From: Clostridiaceae bacterium
Lineage (GTDB): Bacteria > Bacillota > Clostridia > Oscillospirales > Acutalibacteraceae
Assembly (NCBI GenBank): GCA_016287385.1
Contig: JAEEWM010000002.1
Span: forward strand, 182,166-246,165
Direction of reading: 5' to 3'
Length of the DNA: 64,000 nucleotides
Each line of letters starts with the position of its first letter. The stretch's first letter is position 1. Both the position numbers and the translations under genes were made by a program. Shown piece after piece: positions 45,513 through 53,276 of the stretch. Below the pieces are notes generated by a model. The model was not told the origin of the DNA, did no database searches, and was given only the letters and a program-made list of their open reading frames with translations.

Positions 45513-47018
45513 TCATTCCCCCGCGTGAGAAATACCGAGTATTTCGAGTTCTTTTGAGTTTAGTCCGACGCCGCGAAGCATCAACCTGTTGCCGCGAAGG
45601 GCTTCAATGGAATTTATACCCATTCCGCCCATGATTTCTTTAATTTCATGTTGCCATGCTGTCATCAGGTTTATAAGGCGCTCGGCACCCATATCGGGAT
45701 TAAGCCTTTTTACAAGGTCGGGACGCTGAGTGGCGATTCCCCAGTTGCATTTGCCGCTTTGGCAGGTTCTGCAAAGATGACATCCGAGAGCAAGTAATGC
45801 GGCTGTGGCTATATAGCAGGCGTCAGCGCCAAGCGCCACCGCCTTTACCGCATCCGCCGCACTGCGGATAGAACCGCCTACAACAAGTGATACATTATTC
45901 CTTATTCCTTCTTCGCGCAGTCTGGTATCAACGGCGGCAAGCGCCAGTTCAATCGGTATTCCCACATTGTCGCGTATTCTTGTAGGAGCGGCGCCGGTGC
46001 CGCCGCGGAAGCCGTCTATCGCGATGATATCCGCGCCGCTTCGGGCAATTCCGCTGGCTATGGCGGCAATGTTATGCACCGCGGCAACTTTCACTATTAC
46101 CGGCTTTTTATACTGCGTTGCCTCTTTCAGTGAGAAAACGAGCTGCCGTAAATCTTCAATCGAGTAAATATCGTGGTGAGGCGCGGGGGAGATCGCGTCC
46201 GACCCTTCGGGTATCATACGGGTTTTTGATACATCGCCTACGATTTTAGCCCCCGGCAAATGACCGCCGATACCCGGCTTCGCACCCTGCCCCATTTTAA
46301 TTTCAATAGCGGCTCCCGCGCTCAAATAATCCTCGTGAACGCCGAAACGGCCCGAAGCCACCTGAACGATTGTATTCGTACCGTATCGGTAAAAATCCTC
46401 ATGCAAGCCGCCCTCGCCGGTGTTATAGAGAATGCCGAGTTCGGTTGCCGCGCGGGCGAGGGAAGCGTGCGCGTTATAACTTATCGAACCGTAGCTCATA
46501 GCGGAAAACATCAAAGGCATTGAAAGTTCAATTTGAGGTGAGAGCGTGCAGTCGATTTTACCGTCTTTATTTCTCGTAACGGTATTTGGCTTCTTGCCTA
46601 AAAACACCCGGGTTTCCATCGGCTCTCTGAGGGGGTCGATAGGCGGATTAGTCACCTGCGAGGCGTTAAGCAAAATTTTATCCCAGTAAACCGGCAAAGG
46701 TTTCGGGTTGCCCATAGACGATAACAGCACGCCGCCGCTTGAAGCCTGCTTGTATATTTCTTTTATTGTATCGTTTTGCCAATTTGCGTTTTCGCGAAGC
46801 AGGCAGTCGCTCTTAACTATTTTAAGCGCTCTTGTCGGGCATAAAGATACGCACCGCTGACAATTAACGCATTTGCTTTCGTCACTTACCATAACCCCGC
46901 GTTCGGTGCTGAATGTATGGACCTCGTTTGCACACTGTCGCTCGCACACTCTGCAGGAAATACATCTGTCCGTATTCCTTACAACTTCAAATTCGGGATA
47001 TATAAAATTCACAGCCAT
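45513..47018 (-). CDS. Glutamate synthase, FMN-binding domain subunit (GltB domain 2)
   Basis: A 501-residue archaeal-type glutamate synthase large component. Residues 1-65 are a two-cluster ferredoxin domain (C19, C22, C25, C29 and C50, C53, C56, C60). The rest is the FMN TIM barrel, with GEGGLHEDFYRYG, GQGAKPGIGGHLPGAKI and a late cysteine cluster CHLCRTCQSGKC for the 3Fe-4S centre. It reduces the 2-iminoglutarate formed from 2-oxoglutarate and glutamine-derived ammonia. The N-terminal ferredoxin domain is absent from bacterial GltB. ATG 47018 overlaps the previous stop. Confidence 0.93.
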   Translation of the reverse strand: MAVNFIYPEFEVVRNTDRCISCRVCERQCANEVHTFSTERGVMVSDESKCVNCQRCVSLCPTRALKIVKSDCLLRENANWQNDTIKEIYKQASSGGVLLSSMGNPKPLPVYWDKILLNASQVTNPPIDPLREPMETRVFLGKKPNTVTRNKDGKIDCTLSPQIELSMPLMFSAMSYGSISYNAHASLARAATELGILYNTGEGGLHEDFYRYGTNTIVQVASGRFGVHEDYLSAGAAIEIKMGQGAKPGIGGHLPGAKIVGDVSKTRMIPEGSDAISPAPHHDIYSIEDLRQLVFSLKEATQYKKPVIVKVAAVHNIAAIASGIARSGADIIAIDGFRGGTGAAPTRIRDNVGIPIELALAAVDTRLREEGIRNNVSLVVGGSIRSAADAVKAVALGADACYIATAALLALGCHLCRTCQSGKCNWGIATQRPDLVKRLNPDMGAERLINLMTAWQHEIKEIMGGMGINSIEALRGNRLMLRGVGLNSKELEILGISHAGE

Positions 47019-48112
47019 CAGAATTTTCCCTCTTTCACTTTAACTATTACCGGTTCGCCGCCGGCGGGCGACCAGATATTTTCGGCTTCTGGCTCCATTA
47101 CCCTTATCGCCGCTTCTTCGCTTGCTATAAATACCTTGTCATCTTTTTCTCCCACTACCATAGAACGAAGCTTCAGCCGGTCGTTGAGCGCCATAAGTCC
47201 GCCCTCGAATCCCAAAACGATTGAAAACGGTCCGGTTACAAGCAGATTCGGAAATACAGTTCGCAAGTATTTATGCTTTTCTTTGTCGTATTTATCTGTT
47301 TTGCTCTCAATGGTACTCCAGAACGGCGCCGCAATCACGCTTGCCGCCTCGCCGAGCGTCAGCCCCTGCCGGCGCACAAGATAATCGAGTATGTATGTTA
47401 TGACTTCCGTATCGGTCTGCAAATTGCATTTGTAGCCGAACATTTCAATAAAACGGCGGTTGGCGTCGTAAGATGATATTTCTCCGTTATGCACTACCGA
47501 GAAATCTAGCAGCGTAAACGGATGCGCGCCGCCCCACCAGCCGGGTGTGTTTGTGGGATATCTGCCGTGAGCAGTCCAACTGTAACCCTCGTATTCGTCA
47601 AGCTTATAAAATTTGCCTACGTCCTCGGGAAATCCCACCGCCTTGAATGTTCCCATATTTTTACCGCTTGAAAATACATAAGAGCCGCTCATTTCGGTAT
47701 TGATTTTTACAACCGTCCTCGCGACAAACTCTTTTTCATCAAGCTGCAAATCGGCAAGCACCGATTTTAAGGGCGTTACAAAATACCGCCATATAATCGG
47801 CTCGTCTGTAATTTCGGGGATTTTCCGCGTGGGGATTATTTCGCCCTTTACAATTTCAAAATGTTCTTTCAGAAAAGCTTCGCACTTTTTTCTTGTGTCC
47901 CTGCAGTCAAAAAACATATGAAAAGCGTAAAAATCCTTATAGTCCGGATAAATGCCGTATGCCGCAAAACCGCCGCCGAGTCCGTTTGAACGGTCGTGCA
48001 TGGGCTCCATTGCCTTTATGATCTTTTCCCCGGTCATCATTTTGCCGGCTTTGGATATGACCGCCGCAATGGCGCAGCCGGACGGTATCCTGATTTCTCC
48101 CTCTCTTTTCAT
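47018..48112 (-). CDS. Glutamate synthase, class II glutamine amidotransferase subunit (GltB domain 1)
   Basis: A 364-residue Ntn-type amidotransferase that releases ammonia from glutamine for the FMN subunit. The nucleophile is probably Cys13 in IPSGCAIAAVIS, implying removal of a short propeptide. Typical class II features follow: HGRYPTNTPG, VVHNGEISSYDANRRFIE and QTDTEVITYIL. ATG 48112 lies 6 nt after GAAGGTG; GTG 48121 overlaps that site and is less likely. It is the first gene of the seven-gene nitrogen operon and is preceded by a promoter and an attenuator-like terminator. Confidence 0.9.
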   Translation of the reverse strand: MKREGEIRIPSGCAIAAVISKAGKMMTGEKIIKAMEPMHDRSNGLGGGFAAYGIYPDYKDFYAFHMFFDCRDTRKKCEAFLKEHFEIVKGEIIPTRKIPEITDEPIIWRYFVTPLKSVLADLQLDEKEFVARTVVKINTEMSGSYVFSSGKNMGTFKAVGFPEDVGKFYKLDEYEGYSWTAHGRYPTNTPGWWGGAHPFTLLDFSVVHNGEISSYDANRRFIEMFGYKCNLQTDTEVITYILDYLVRRQGLTLGEAASVIAAPFWSTIESKTDKYDKEKHKYLRTVFPNLLVTGPFSIVLGFEGGLMALNDRLKLRSMVVGEKDDKVFIASEEAAIRVMEPEAENIWSPAGGEPVIVKVKEGKF

Positions 48113-48135
48113 CTTTTTCACCTTCTAAAACAAAT

Positions 48136-48195
48136 AAAAAAAAGAGCGCCCGTTTTTACGCGGAATAATCCGCATAAAAATGAACGCCTTTGCTC
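48136..48195 (-). terminator. Leader terminator (attenuator) of the glutamate synthase operon
   Basis: On the minus strand TTTTTATGCGGA (48180-48169) pairs with TCCGCGTAAAAA (48064+100 to 48153, i.e. 48164-48153), loop TTAT, extended by GCG/CGC near the base, then eight T (48143-48136). It stands between the promoter and the first gene. Its 5' arm starts with GAGCAAAGGCGTT, shared with the glnN leader. Confidence 0.8.
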
Positions 48196-48204
48196 ATTAC
48201 GGTG

Positions 48205-48233
48205 ATTATACACCGCGAAACCGGTTTTGTCAA
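48205..48233 (-). promoter_or_regulatory. Consensus promoter of the glutamate synthase-glnA operon
   Basis: On the minus strand TTGACA (48233-48228), 17-nt spacer, TATAAT (48210-48205). Confidence 0.88.
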
Positions 48234-48249
48234 TAGAAAAGATGATAAA

Positions 48250-48432
48250 CTAATTCCGTCTTACTTCCTCGCGGTACACTCTTAACAGTTTTTGCTTTTC
48301 GTTTTCTAAATATATACGGTCTATTTCAGGATAGATGCAACTTTCGCAAGCACCTGAAATGTTCAGAGATATTTCTTTTAGGGTGCAATTTCCATTCATT
48401 TCATAGATGCAAAAATAGTTTTCACATTTCAT
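48250..48432 (-). CDS. Small cysteine-rich protein, unknown function
   Basis: A 60-residue protein with ATG 48432 behind GAGGTAAC. It contains five cysteines (MKCENYFC, NGNCTL, ACESCIY), which could bind a metal or cluster, and a charged helical C terminus (IYLENEKQKLLRVYREEV). There is no family name I can give with certainty; similar short Cys-rich proteins occur in gut Clostridia. The gene has its own promoter, a long structured leader and an intrinsic terminator before the ribosome site, so its expression appears to be RNA-controlled. It is not part of the nitrogen operon that starts just beyond its stop. Confidence 0.65.
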   Translation of the reverse strand: MKCENYFCIYEMNGNCTLKEISLNISGACESCIYPEIDRIYLENEKQKLLRVYREEVRRN

Positions 48433-48449
48433 CTTGTTACCTCTAAATT

Positions 48450-48479
48450 AAAAAAGTGCGCAAGCCGAAGCCTACGCAC
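48450..48479 (-). terminator. Intrinsic terminator in the leader of the small Cys-rich gene
   Basis: On the minus strand GTGCGTAGGC (48479-48470), TTCG tetraloop, GCTTGCGCAC (48465-48456), ten consecutive pairs including G-U, then six T (48455-48450). It ends 17 nt before the ATG, overlapping the region ahead of the ribosome site. An upstream GTTGTGCG (48494-48487) could pair with the 3' arm and act as antiterminator. Confidence 0.85.
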
Positions 48480-48504
48480 CGAAAAACGCACAACTCCGAT
48501 TGCT

Positions 48505-48608
48505 GCGACACAATTGCTTTATCACCGAACAAGTGTAAAACACGAAGAGTGCATTTTTACCAAAGTAAAAACACTTGTACGGTATAAAACAATATGCAAT
48601 TGTGTCGC
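48505..48608 (-). ncRNA. Structured 5' leader with three-way junction, orphan riboswitch candidate
   Basis: Read on the minus strand from the predicted transcription start. P1 is GCGACACAATTGC (48608-48596) with GCAATTGTGTCGC (48517-48505), 13 perfect pairs. After an internal loop, P2 is 48583-48571 with 48536-48524, 12 of 13 pairs. P2 encloses two hairpins: TTTTTAC/GTAAAAA with a 4-nt loop (48571-48554) and GCAC/GTGT with a TCTTC loop (48552-48540). A 25-nt linker then leads to the terminator. I do not recognise it as a known riboswitch or T-box. Confidence 0.65.
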
Positions 48609-48614
48609 AAACTC

Positions 48615-48643
48615 ATTATATCATATTAAAGCATCAAATGCAA
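48615..48643 (-). promoter_or_regulatory. Promoter of the structured leader and small Cys-rich gene
   Basis: On the minus strand TTGCAT (48643-48638), 17-nt spacer, TATAAT (48620-48615). Transcription would begin near 48608, the first base of P1. Confidence 0.75.
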
Positions 48644-48670
48644 TATAGAAACCAACGCTTGTACGAATGT

Positions 48671-48699
48671 TTGCAAAATGTCGGAACGCGTGGTAAAAT
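48671..48699 (+). promoter_or_regulatory. Probable promoter of the RAYT transposase gene
   Basis: TTGCAA (48671-48676), 17-nt spacer, TAAAAT (48694-48699) with an extended TGG. It lies 17 nt before the start codon and is divergent from the leader RNA. Confidence 0.5.
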
Positions 48700-48715
48700 T
48701 ATTCTGGTGATAAAA

Positions 48716-49234
48716 ATGAAGTTGTCTGAAAGAAGAAATAATCGTTTAGAAAAATATGATTATAGCCAAACAGGTGCATATTTTATTACAATTTGTGTGA
48801 AAGACCGAAAAAACATACTCTCAAAAATCGTAGGGGCAGGCGTCCCCGACTGCCCGCGGATATGTTTATTATATCACGGTGAAATTGCCGATAGATATAT
48901 AAAACAATTAGACAGTTTTTATTCTTATTTATCGGTCGATAAATATGTAATTATGCCCGACCACATACATTTAATTATATCGGTCAAAAGAGGGCAGTCG
49001 AGGACGCCTGCCCCTACGAATGAAAACAACAAAAATTCAGATATATCGAAATTTGTAAGCACCTTTAAAAGGTTTTGTAACAAAGAATACCTTGAAAACA
49101 TCTGGCAGCGTTCATATTACGACCATATTATCCGAAATCAACAAGATTACAATGAAATATGGGAATATATCGAAAACAACCCTGAAAAATGGGCAATGAC
49201 AAAAACAGAAAAAATTTTTTCAAAAAACACTTGA
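48716..49234 (+). CDS. REP-associated tyrosine transposase (RAYT, Y1/IS200-like fold)
   Basis: A 172-residue single-strand DNA transposase-like protein. The HUH motif is H83-I-H85 in MPDHIHLII. The C-terminal signature WQRSYYDHIIRNQQDYNEI contains the candidate catalytic tyrosines (Y134, Y135 or Y145), and YIENNPEKWA ends the domain. RAYTs are single-copy and act on REP hairpins marked by a GTAG tetranucleotide. ATG 48716 gives the family N terminus (LEKYDYSQTGAYFITICVKDR); the frame upstream lies in the structured RNA and is spurious. The gene itself contains two inverted GTAG-hairpin units at 48830-48856 and 48991-49017, translated in frame (IVGAGVPDCP and RGQSRTPAPTN). Confidence 0.88.
   Translation: MKLSERRNNRLEKYDYSQTGAYFITICVKDRKNILSKIVGAGVPDCPRICLLYHGEIADRYIKQLDSFYSYLSVDKYVIMPDHIHLIISVKRGQSRTPAPTNENNKNSDISKFVSTFKRFCNKEYLENIWQRSYYDHIIRNQQDYNEIWEYIENNPEKWAMTKTEKIFSKNT
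48830..48856 (+). repeat. GTAG-tagged hairpin inside the RAYT gene (left copy)
   Basis: GTAG (48830-48833) then GGGCAG (48834-48839) and CTGCCC (48850-48855) arms with GCGTCCCCGA between. Confidence 0.75.
48991..49017 (-). repeat. GTAG-tagged hairpin inside the RAYT gene (right, inverted copy)
   Basis: The reverse complement of the unit at 48830-48856 over 26 bp with one mismatch; GTAG on the minus strand is at 49017-49014. Confidence 0.75.
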
Positions 49235-49259
49235 CAAATGAAAACAACGGTTGTATAAT
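49231..49259 (+). promoter_or_regulatory. Consensus promoter of the glnN-amt-asnB operon
   Basis: Perfect TTGACA (49231-49236), 17-nt spacer, perfect TATAAT (49254-49259). It overlaps the last codon of the RAYT gene. Confidence 0.9.
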
Positions 49260-49275
49260 ACGCCACATAAAAGGC

Positions 49276-49311
49276 AACGGCGTCTTTGGAATTCGTTCTG
49301 AAGGTGCCGTT
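49276..49311 (+). promoter_or_regulatory. First leader hairpin of the glnN operon
   Basis: AACGGCGTCTT (49276-49286) pairs fully with AAGGTGCCGTT (49301-49311), allowing G-U pairs. The stem continues inward to a TTCG tetraloop, or to an ATTCGT hexaloop if the last pair opens. Its 5' arm GGCAACGGCGTCTTT is nearly identical to the 5' arm of the following terminator hairpin. Confidence 0.7.
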
Positions 49312-49336
49312 ATCTCATTTTAATAAGGAAAAAGGC

Positions 49337-49379
49337 AAAGGCGTCTTTCGTGATTTTACGAAGGGCGCTTTTTCTTTTT
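49337..49379 (+). terminator. Leader terminator (attenuator) of the glnN operon
   Basis: A 15-bp stem with three G-U pairs: 49337-49351 (AAAGGCGTCTTTCGT) with 49358-49372, loop GATTTT, T tract TTTTTCTTTTT. It lies between a consensus promoter and the ribosome site of glnN, so the operon needs read-through. The tandem hairpins suggest ANTAR-type antitermination. Confidence 0.8.
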
Positions 49380-49399
49380 CGACAAAGGAGATTTGAATT

Positions 49400-51496
49400 A
49401 TGAAAACGGTAAAAGATTATTTCGGAAGTTTAGTGTTTGACGACAGAGTTATGAAAGCAACTCTTTCGGCGAAGGTTTACGCGTCGCTTAAAAAGACCAT
49501 TGACGAGGGCGCGGCGCTGGATATCGGCGTTGCAAACGCGGTTGCAGCCGCTATGAAGGACTGGGCGATCGAAAAGGGCGCCACCCATTTTACCCACTGG
49601 TTCCAGCCGCTTACCGGCATCACCGCCGAAAAACACGACAGCTTTATCTCCCCGTCCCCCGACGGCGGCGTGATCATGGAGTTTTCCGGCAAAGAGCTTA
49701 TAAAGGGTGAGCCGGACGCGTCTTCATTCCCCTCGGGCGGGCTTCGCGCCACCTTTGAAGCGAGAGGCTACACCGCGTGGGACCCGACCTCTTATGCGTT
49801 TATAAAAGGTAAAACGCTTTGCATTCCCACGGCGTTTTGTTCATACGGCGGCCACGCGCTCGATAAGAAAACCCCTCTTCTGCGTTCAATGGAGGCACTA
49901 AGTAAACAGGCTATTCGCGTTTTACACCTTTTCGGAAACACCGGTGTAAAAAGAATTGTATCTTCAGTGGGTCCCGAACAGGAATACTTCCTTGTTACAA
50001 AAGAAATGTATGACGCACGCCCGGATCTGCGGTTTACCGGCAGAACGCTTTTCGGTTCAAAGCCGCCTAAGGGTCAGGAAATGGACGACCACTATTTCGG
50101 CGTAATAAAGCCCCGCGTTGCCGCATATATGGAGGAACTCAACGAGGAACTCTGGAAGCTCGGCATTCTTGCCAAAACCGAGCATAACGAAGTAGCGCCG
50201 GCACAGCATGAACTCGCACCTATTTATACTACCACCAATGTGGCGACTGACCATAACCAGCTTACTATGGAGATTATGCAAAAAATCGCCGCAAAGCATG
50301 GCCTTGTGTGTTTATTACACGAAAAACCGTTTGCAGGAGTCAACGGCTCGGGCAAGCATAACAACTGGTCAATATCGACCGATGAGGGACAGAATCTTTT
50401 ATCTCCCGGCGATACACCGTATGAGAACGCACAGTTCTTATTATTCCTCTGCGCCGTTATCAAGGCGGTTGACGATTATCAGGATCTTCTGCGTATCTCG
50501 GTAGCCACTGCCGGAAATGACCACAGACTTGGTGCAAATGAGGCGCCGCCGGCAGTAATTTCCATATTCCTGGGCGATGAGTTGAACGCGGTTTTGGAAG
50601 CAATCGAGACCGATATACCTTATAAAGGCACGGAAAAAACGCAGATGAAATTGGGCGTTGACGTATTGCCTAAGTTTAACCGCGATACCACAGACCGTAA
50701 CCGCACCTCGCCCTTCGCCTTTACAGGCAATAAGTTTGAGTTCCGTATGCTCGGCTCTTCCAATTCCATTGCCTGTGCGAACATCATGCTTAACTCTGCT
50801 GTTGCCGAAAGTCTTAAAATCTATGCCGACCGATTGGAAAGCGCGGAAGATTTTGAAACGGCTCTTCACGATATGATAAAGAAGACCATTAAAGACCATA
50901 AGCGTATTATCTTTAACGGCAACGGTTATGACGACGCCTGGATAAAAGAGGCGACTGAAAAGCGCGGACTGCTTAATTATCGCACCACTGCTGACTGTAT
51001 GCCGCACTTGCTCGATAAAAAGAATGTGGATATGCTTACGTCTCATAAAGTATTCTCCGTTGAGGAACTTAATTCCCGTTGTGAAATTATGCTTGAAAAC
51101 TACTGCAAATCGGTAACTATCGAGGCAAACACAATGGTCAATATGGCGAAAACCGAAATAGCGCCGGCGGTAGAATCCTTTACGGCGGATATTGCAAAAA
51201 ACGCCGCGGCAAAGCGGGCGATCAGCACAAACATATCCTGCGAATACGAAACAGGTCTTATTTCAAAGCTTTCAGACCTTACGGATAAAATAGAAAAATA
51301 CGCTGACGAATTAAAGGATGCGGTTGTTACCCTCGGAAACGCAAAGAATATCATTGAGGAATCCGAGATGATAAGAGACAGTGTTTTGCCTAAAATGTGC
51401 GAGCTGCGGCTTGCGGCCGACACGGCGGAAACGCTTACCGCAAAATCTTATTGGCCGTATCCCTCCTATGCGGATATTCTCTTCAGTGTAAAGTAA
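49400..51496 (+). CDS. glnN: Glutamine synthetase, type III
   Basis: A 698-residue GSIII, the large dodecameric glutamine synthetase found in Bacteroides, cyanobacteria and gut Firmicutes. The N-terminal GSIII-specific region ([18 protein letters not shown]) is followed by [40 protein letters not shown] and [17 protein letters not shown], which form the active site. AAAGGAG precedes ATG 49400. It leads a nine-gene operon and is controlled by the attenuator in its leader. The genome therefore has two unrelated glutamine synthetase types in adjacent, separately transcribed operons. Confidence 0.95.
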   Translation: MKTVKDYFGSLVFDDRVMKATLSAKVYASLKKTIDEGAALDIGVANAVAAAMKDWAIEKGATHFTHWFQPLTGITAEKHDSFISPSPDGGVIMEFSGKELIKGEPDASSFPSGGLRATFEARGYTAWDPTSYAFIKGKTLCIPTAFCSYGGHALDKKTPLLRSMEALSKQAIRVLHLFGNTGVKRIVSSVGPEQEYFLVTKEMYDARPDLRFTGRTLFGSKPPKGQEMDDHYFGVIKPRVAAYMEELNEELWKLGILAKTEHNEVAPAQHELAPIYTTTNVATDHNQLTMEIMQKIAAKHGLVCLLHEKPFAGVNGSGKHNNWSISTDEGQNLLSPGDTPYENAQFLLFLCAVIKAVDDYQDLLRISVATAGNDHRLGANEAPPAVISIFLGDELNAVLEAIETDIPYKGTEKTQMKLGVDVLPKFNRDTTDRNRTSPFAFTGNKFEFRMLGSSNSIACANIMLNSAVAESLKIYADRLESAEDFETALHDMIKKTIKDHKRIIFNGNGYDDAWIKEATEKRGLLNYRTTADCMPHLLDKKNVDMLTSHKVFSVEELNSRCEIMLENYCKSVTIEANTMVNMAKTEIAPAVESFTADIAKNAAAKRAISTNISCEYETGLISKLSDLTDKIEKYADELKDAVVTLGNAKNIIEESEMIRDSVLPKMCELRLAADTAETLTAKSYWPYPSYADILFSVK

Positions 51497-51510
51497 AAAG
51501 GATGATATAA

Positions 51511-53265
51511 ATGATTACGGAAGAAATAATAAAACTCATAAAAGAAACCGCCACAGGCGAAGTTTTCGGCGTATGGTTTCTGATCGGCGCGGCGCTTGTA
51601 TTCTTTATGCAGGCGGGCTTCGCCATGGTGGAAACCGGCTTTACCCGCGCCAAAAACGCAGGAAACATAATAATGAAAAACCTGATGGACTTCTGCATCG
51701 GAACCGTGGTTTTTGTTGTTCTCGGCTTTTCGCTTATGATGGCGGAAGACTATGCTTTCGGCTTTATCGGCGTTCCGAATTTCAAAATACTGACCGATTT
51801 CGGCGGATTTCTTAAAAGCGGGGCGGCGCCGTCATTCGTATTTAACCTTGTTTTCTGCGCAACGGCGGCAACAATAGTTTCAGGCGCTATGGCGGAAAGA
51901 ACAAAGTTCATTTCATACTGCGTTTATTCGGGCGTAATTTCGCTGTTTGTATACCCTGTTGAGGCAGGTTGGGTGTGGAACGGAAAAGGCTGGCTTGCCG
52001 GTATCGGCTTTCACGATTTCGCCGGAAGCGCCGCGATACATTCGGTGGGCGGAATAACGGCGCTTATCGGCGCGATTATGGTAGGTCCCCGGCTCGGCAA
52101 ATACATAAAAGACGAAAACAAAAAGGTCAAAAAGGTAAACGCCATTCCCGGTCATTCGGTTACTCTCGGCGCGCTCGGTTGCTTTATTCTCTGGTTCGGC
52201 TGGTACGGCTTTAACGGTGCCGCCGCTTGGGACGGAAATTCTCTTGCTTCTATTTTTGTTACTACAACTATTGCCCCCGCGGTGGCTACTTGCGTTACTA
52301 TGGTTTTCACATGGATTAAAAACGGCAAACCCGATGTTTCTATGTGTATAAACGCTTCGCTCGCCGGGCTTGTCGGAATAACCGCCGGGTGCGACGCGCT
52401 TGACGCCGCAGGCTCAACCGTTGTCGGTATCGTTTCGGGATTTTTGGTTGTGTTTGTTGTAGAATTTCTTGATATTAAACTTCACATTGACGATCCTGTG
52501 GGCGCTGTCGGCGTTCATCTTGCAAACGGCGTTTGGGGCACGGTTGCCGTAGGACTTCTCGCAAACCCCGTCGCCCCCGCGGGACTGAAAGGACTTTTTT
52601 ACACGGGCAGTTTTAAGCTTTTGGGCATCCAGCTTTTAGGTATTGCTTCCATTCTCGCCTGGACAACGGTTATGATGACCGCGACATTCTTTATCATCAA
52701 AAAAACGATAGGACTTCGCGTTACCGCGGAAGAAGAAATCAAGGGCCTTGATAAAACCGAACACGGACTTCCGAGCGCCTACGCCGATTTTGTTCCGGCG
52801 GTAGAAAGCATTGATTACGGTTACGGGAACGCTGTGGCGGTAACAGGTGAAACGCCCGTATCGGAAGCAATACCGGTTAAAAAAGTGCCTTCGTTTGACG
52901 AGAGCGTGCCGAAGCTCACAAAGATAGAGATTATATGCAAAGAGCCGCGCTTTGAAGCGCTTAAAAACGCAATGATGGATATAGGCATTACGGGTATGAC
53001 GGTATCACATGTATTAGGCTGCGGAGCGCAGAAAGGTCAGCCCGAATACTATCGCGGCGTTCAGGTCGAGGCAAATCTGCTGCCTAAAATTCAGGTAGAT
53101 ATTGTTGTAAGCAAAGTACCGGTACGAAGTGTAATTGAAACAGCGAAAAAAGTTCTTTACACCGGGCATATCGGTGACGGAAAAATATTTGTTTACGATG
53201 TGGAAAACGCCGTAAAGGTTCGCACAGGCGAAGAAGGTTACGACGCTTTACAAGACGTGGAATAA
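51511..53265 (+). CDS. amt: Ammonium transporter fused to a PII signalling domain
   Basis: A 584-residue fusion. Residues 1 to about 415 are an Amt/Rh channel with 11 expected membrane helices, the twin pore histidines H215 (PGHSVTLG) and H336 (VGVHLANGVWG), and NAGNIIMKN in helix 2. After a linker of about 50 residues, residues 470-575 form a complete PII/GlnK domain: T-loop GCGAQKGQPEYYRG with a tyrosine at the modification position, and GHIGDGKIFVYDV in the ATP/2-oxoglutarate site. PII normally blocks Amt as a separate trimer; here the gate is covalently attached. It lies 14 nt after glnN with an AAAGGATG site. Confidence 0.95.
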   Translation: MITEEIIKLIKETATGEVFGVWFLIGAALVFFMQAGFAMVETGFTRAKNAGNIIMKNLMDFCIGTVVFVVLGFSLMMAEDYAFGFIGVPNFKILTDFGGFLKSGAAPSFVFNLVFCATAATIVSGAMAERTKFISYCVYSGVISLFVYPVEAGWVWNGKGWLAGIGFHDFAGSAAIHSVGGITALIGAIMVGPRLGKYIKDENKKVKKVNAIPGHSVTLGALGCFILWFGWYGFNGAAAWDGNSLASIFVTTTIAPAVATCVTMVFTWIKNGKPDVSMCINASLAGLVGITAGCDALDAAGSTVVGIVSGFLVVFVVEFLDIKLHIDDPVGAVGVHLANGVWGTVAVGLLANPVAPAGLKGLFYTGSFKLLGIQLLGIASILAWTTVMMTATFFIIKKTIGLRVTAEEEIKGLDKTEHGLPSAYADFVPAVESIDYGYGNAVAVTGETPVSEAIPVKKVPSFDESVPKLTKIEIICKEPRFEALKNAMMDIGITGMTVSHVLGCGAQKGQPEYYRGVQVEANLLPKIQVDIVVSKVPVRSVIETAKKVLYTGHIGDGKIFVYDVENAVKVRTGEEGYDALQDVE

Positions 53266-53276
53266 GGAGTTCTCTT

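Noticed and set aside
48505..48608. 6S RNA or a T-box for the structured minus-strand RNA
   Set aside because: The T-box AGGGTGG sequence is absent, the RNA is too short for 6S RNA with its open central bubble, and it runs into a terminator before an ORF.
48575..48715. N-terminal extension of the RAYT protein by 47 codons
   Set aside because: The extension lies in the P1 arm of the structured RNA and its promoter; RAYT family proteins start at or near LEKYDYSQTGAYF.
49276..49360. Canonical ANTAR (EutV/AmiR) hexaloop motif in the glnN leader
   Set aside because: Two tandem hairpins are present, but their loops (ATTCGT or TTCG, and GATTTT) lack the A1/G4 pattern. I keep only the weaker claim of a shared attenuator motif.
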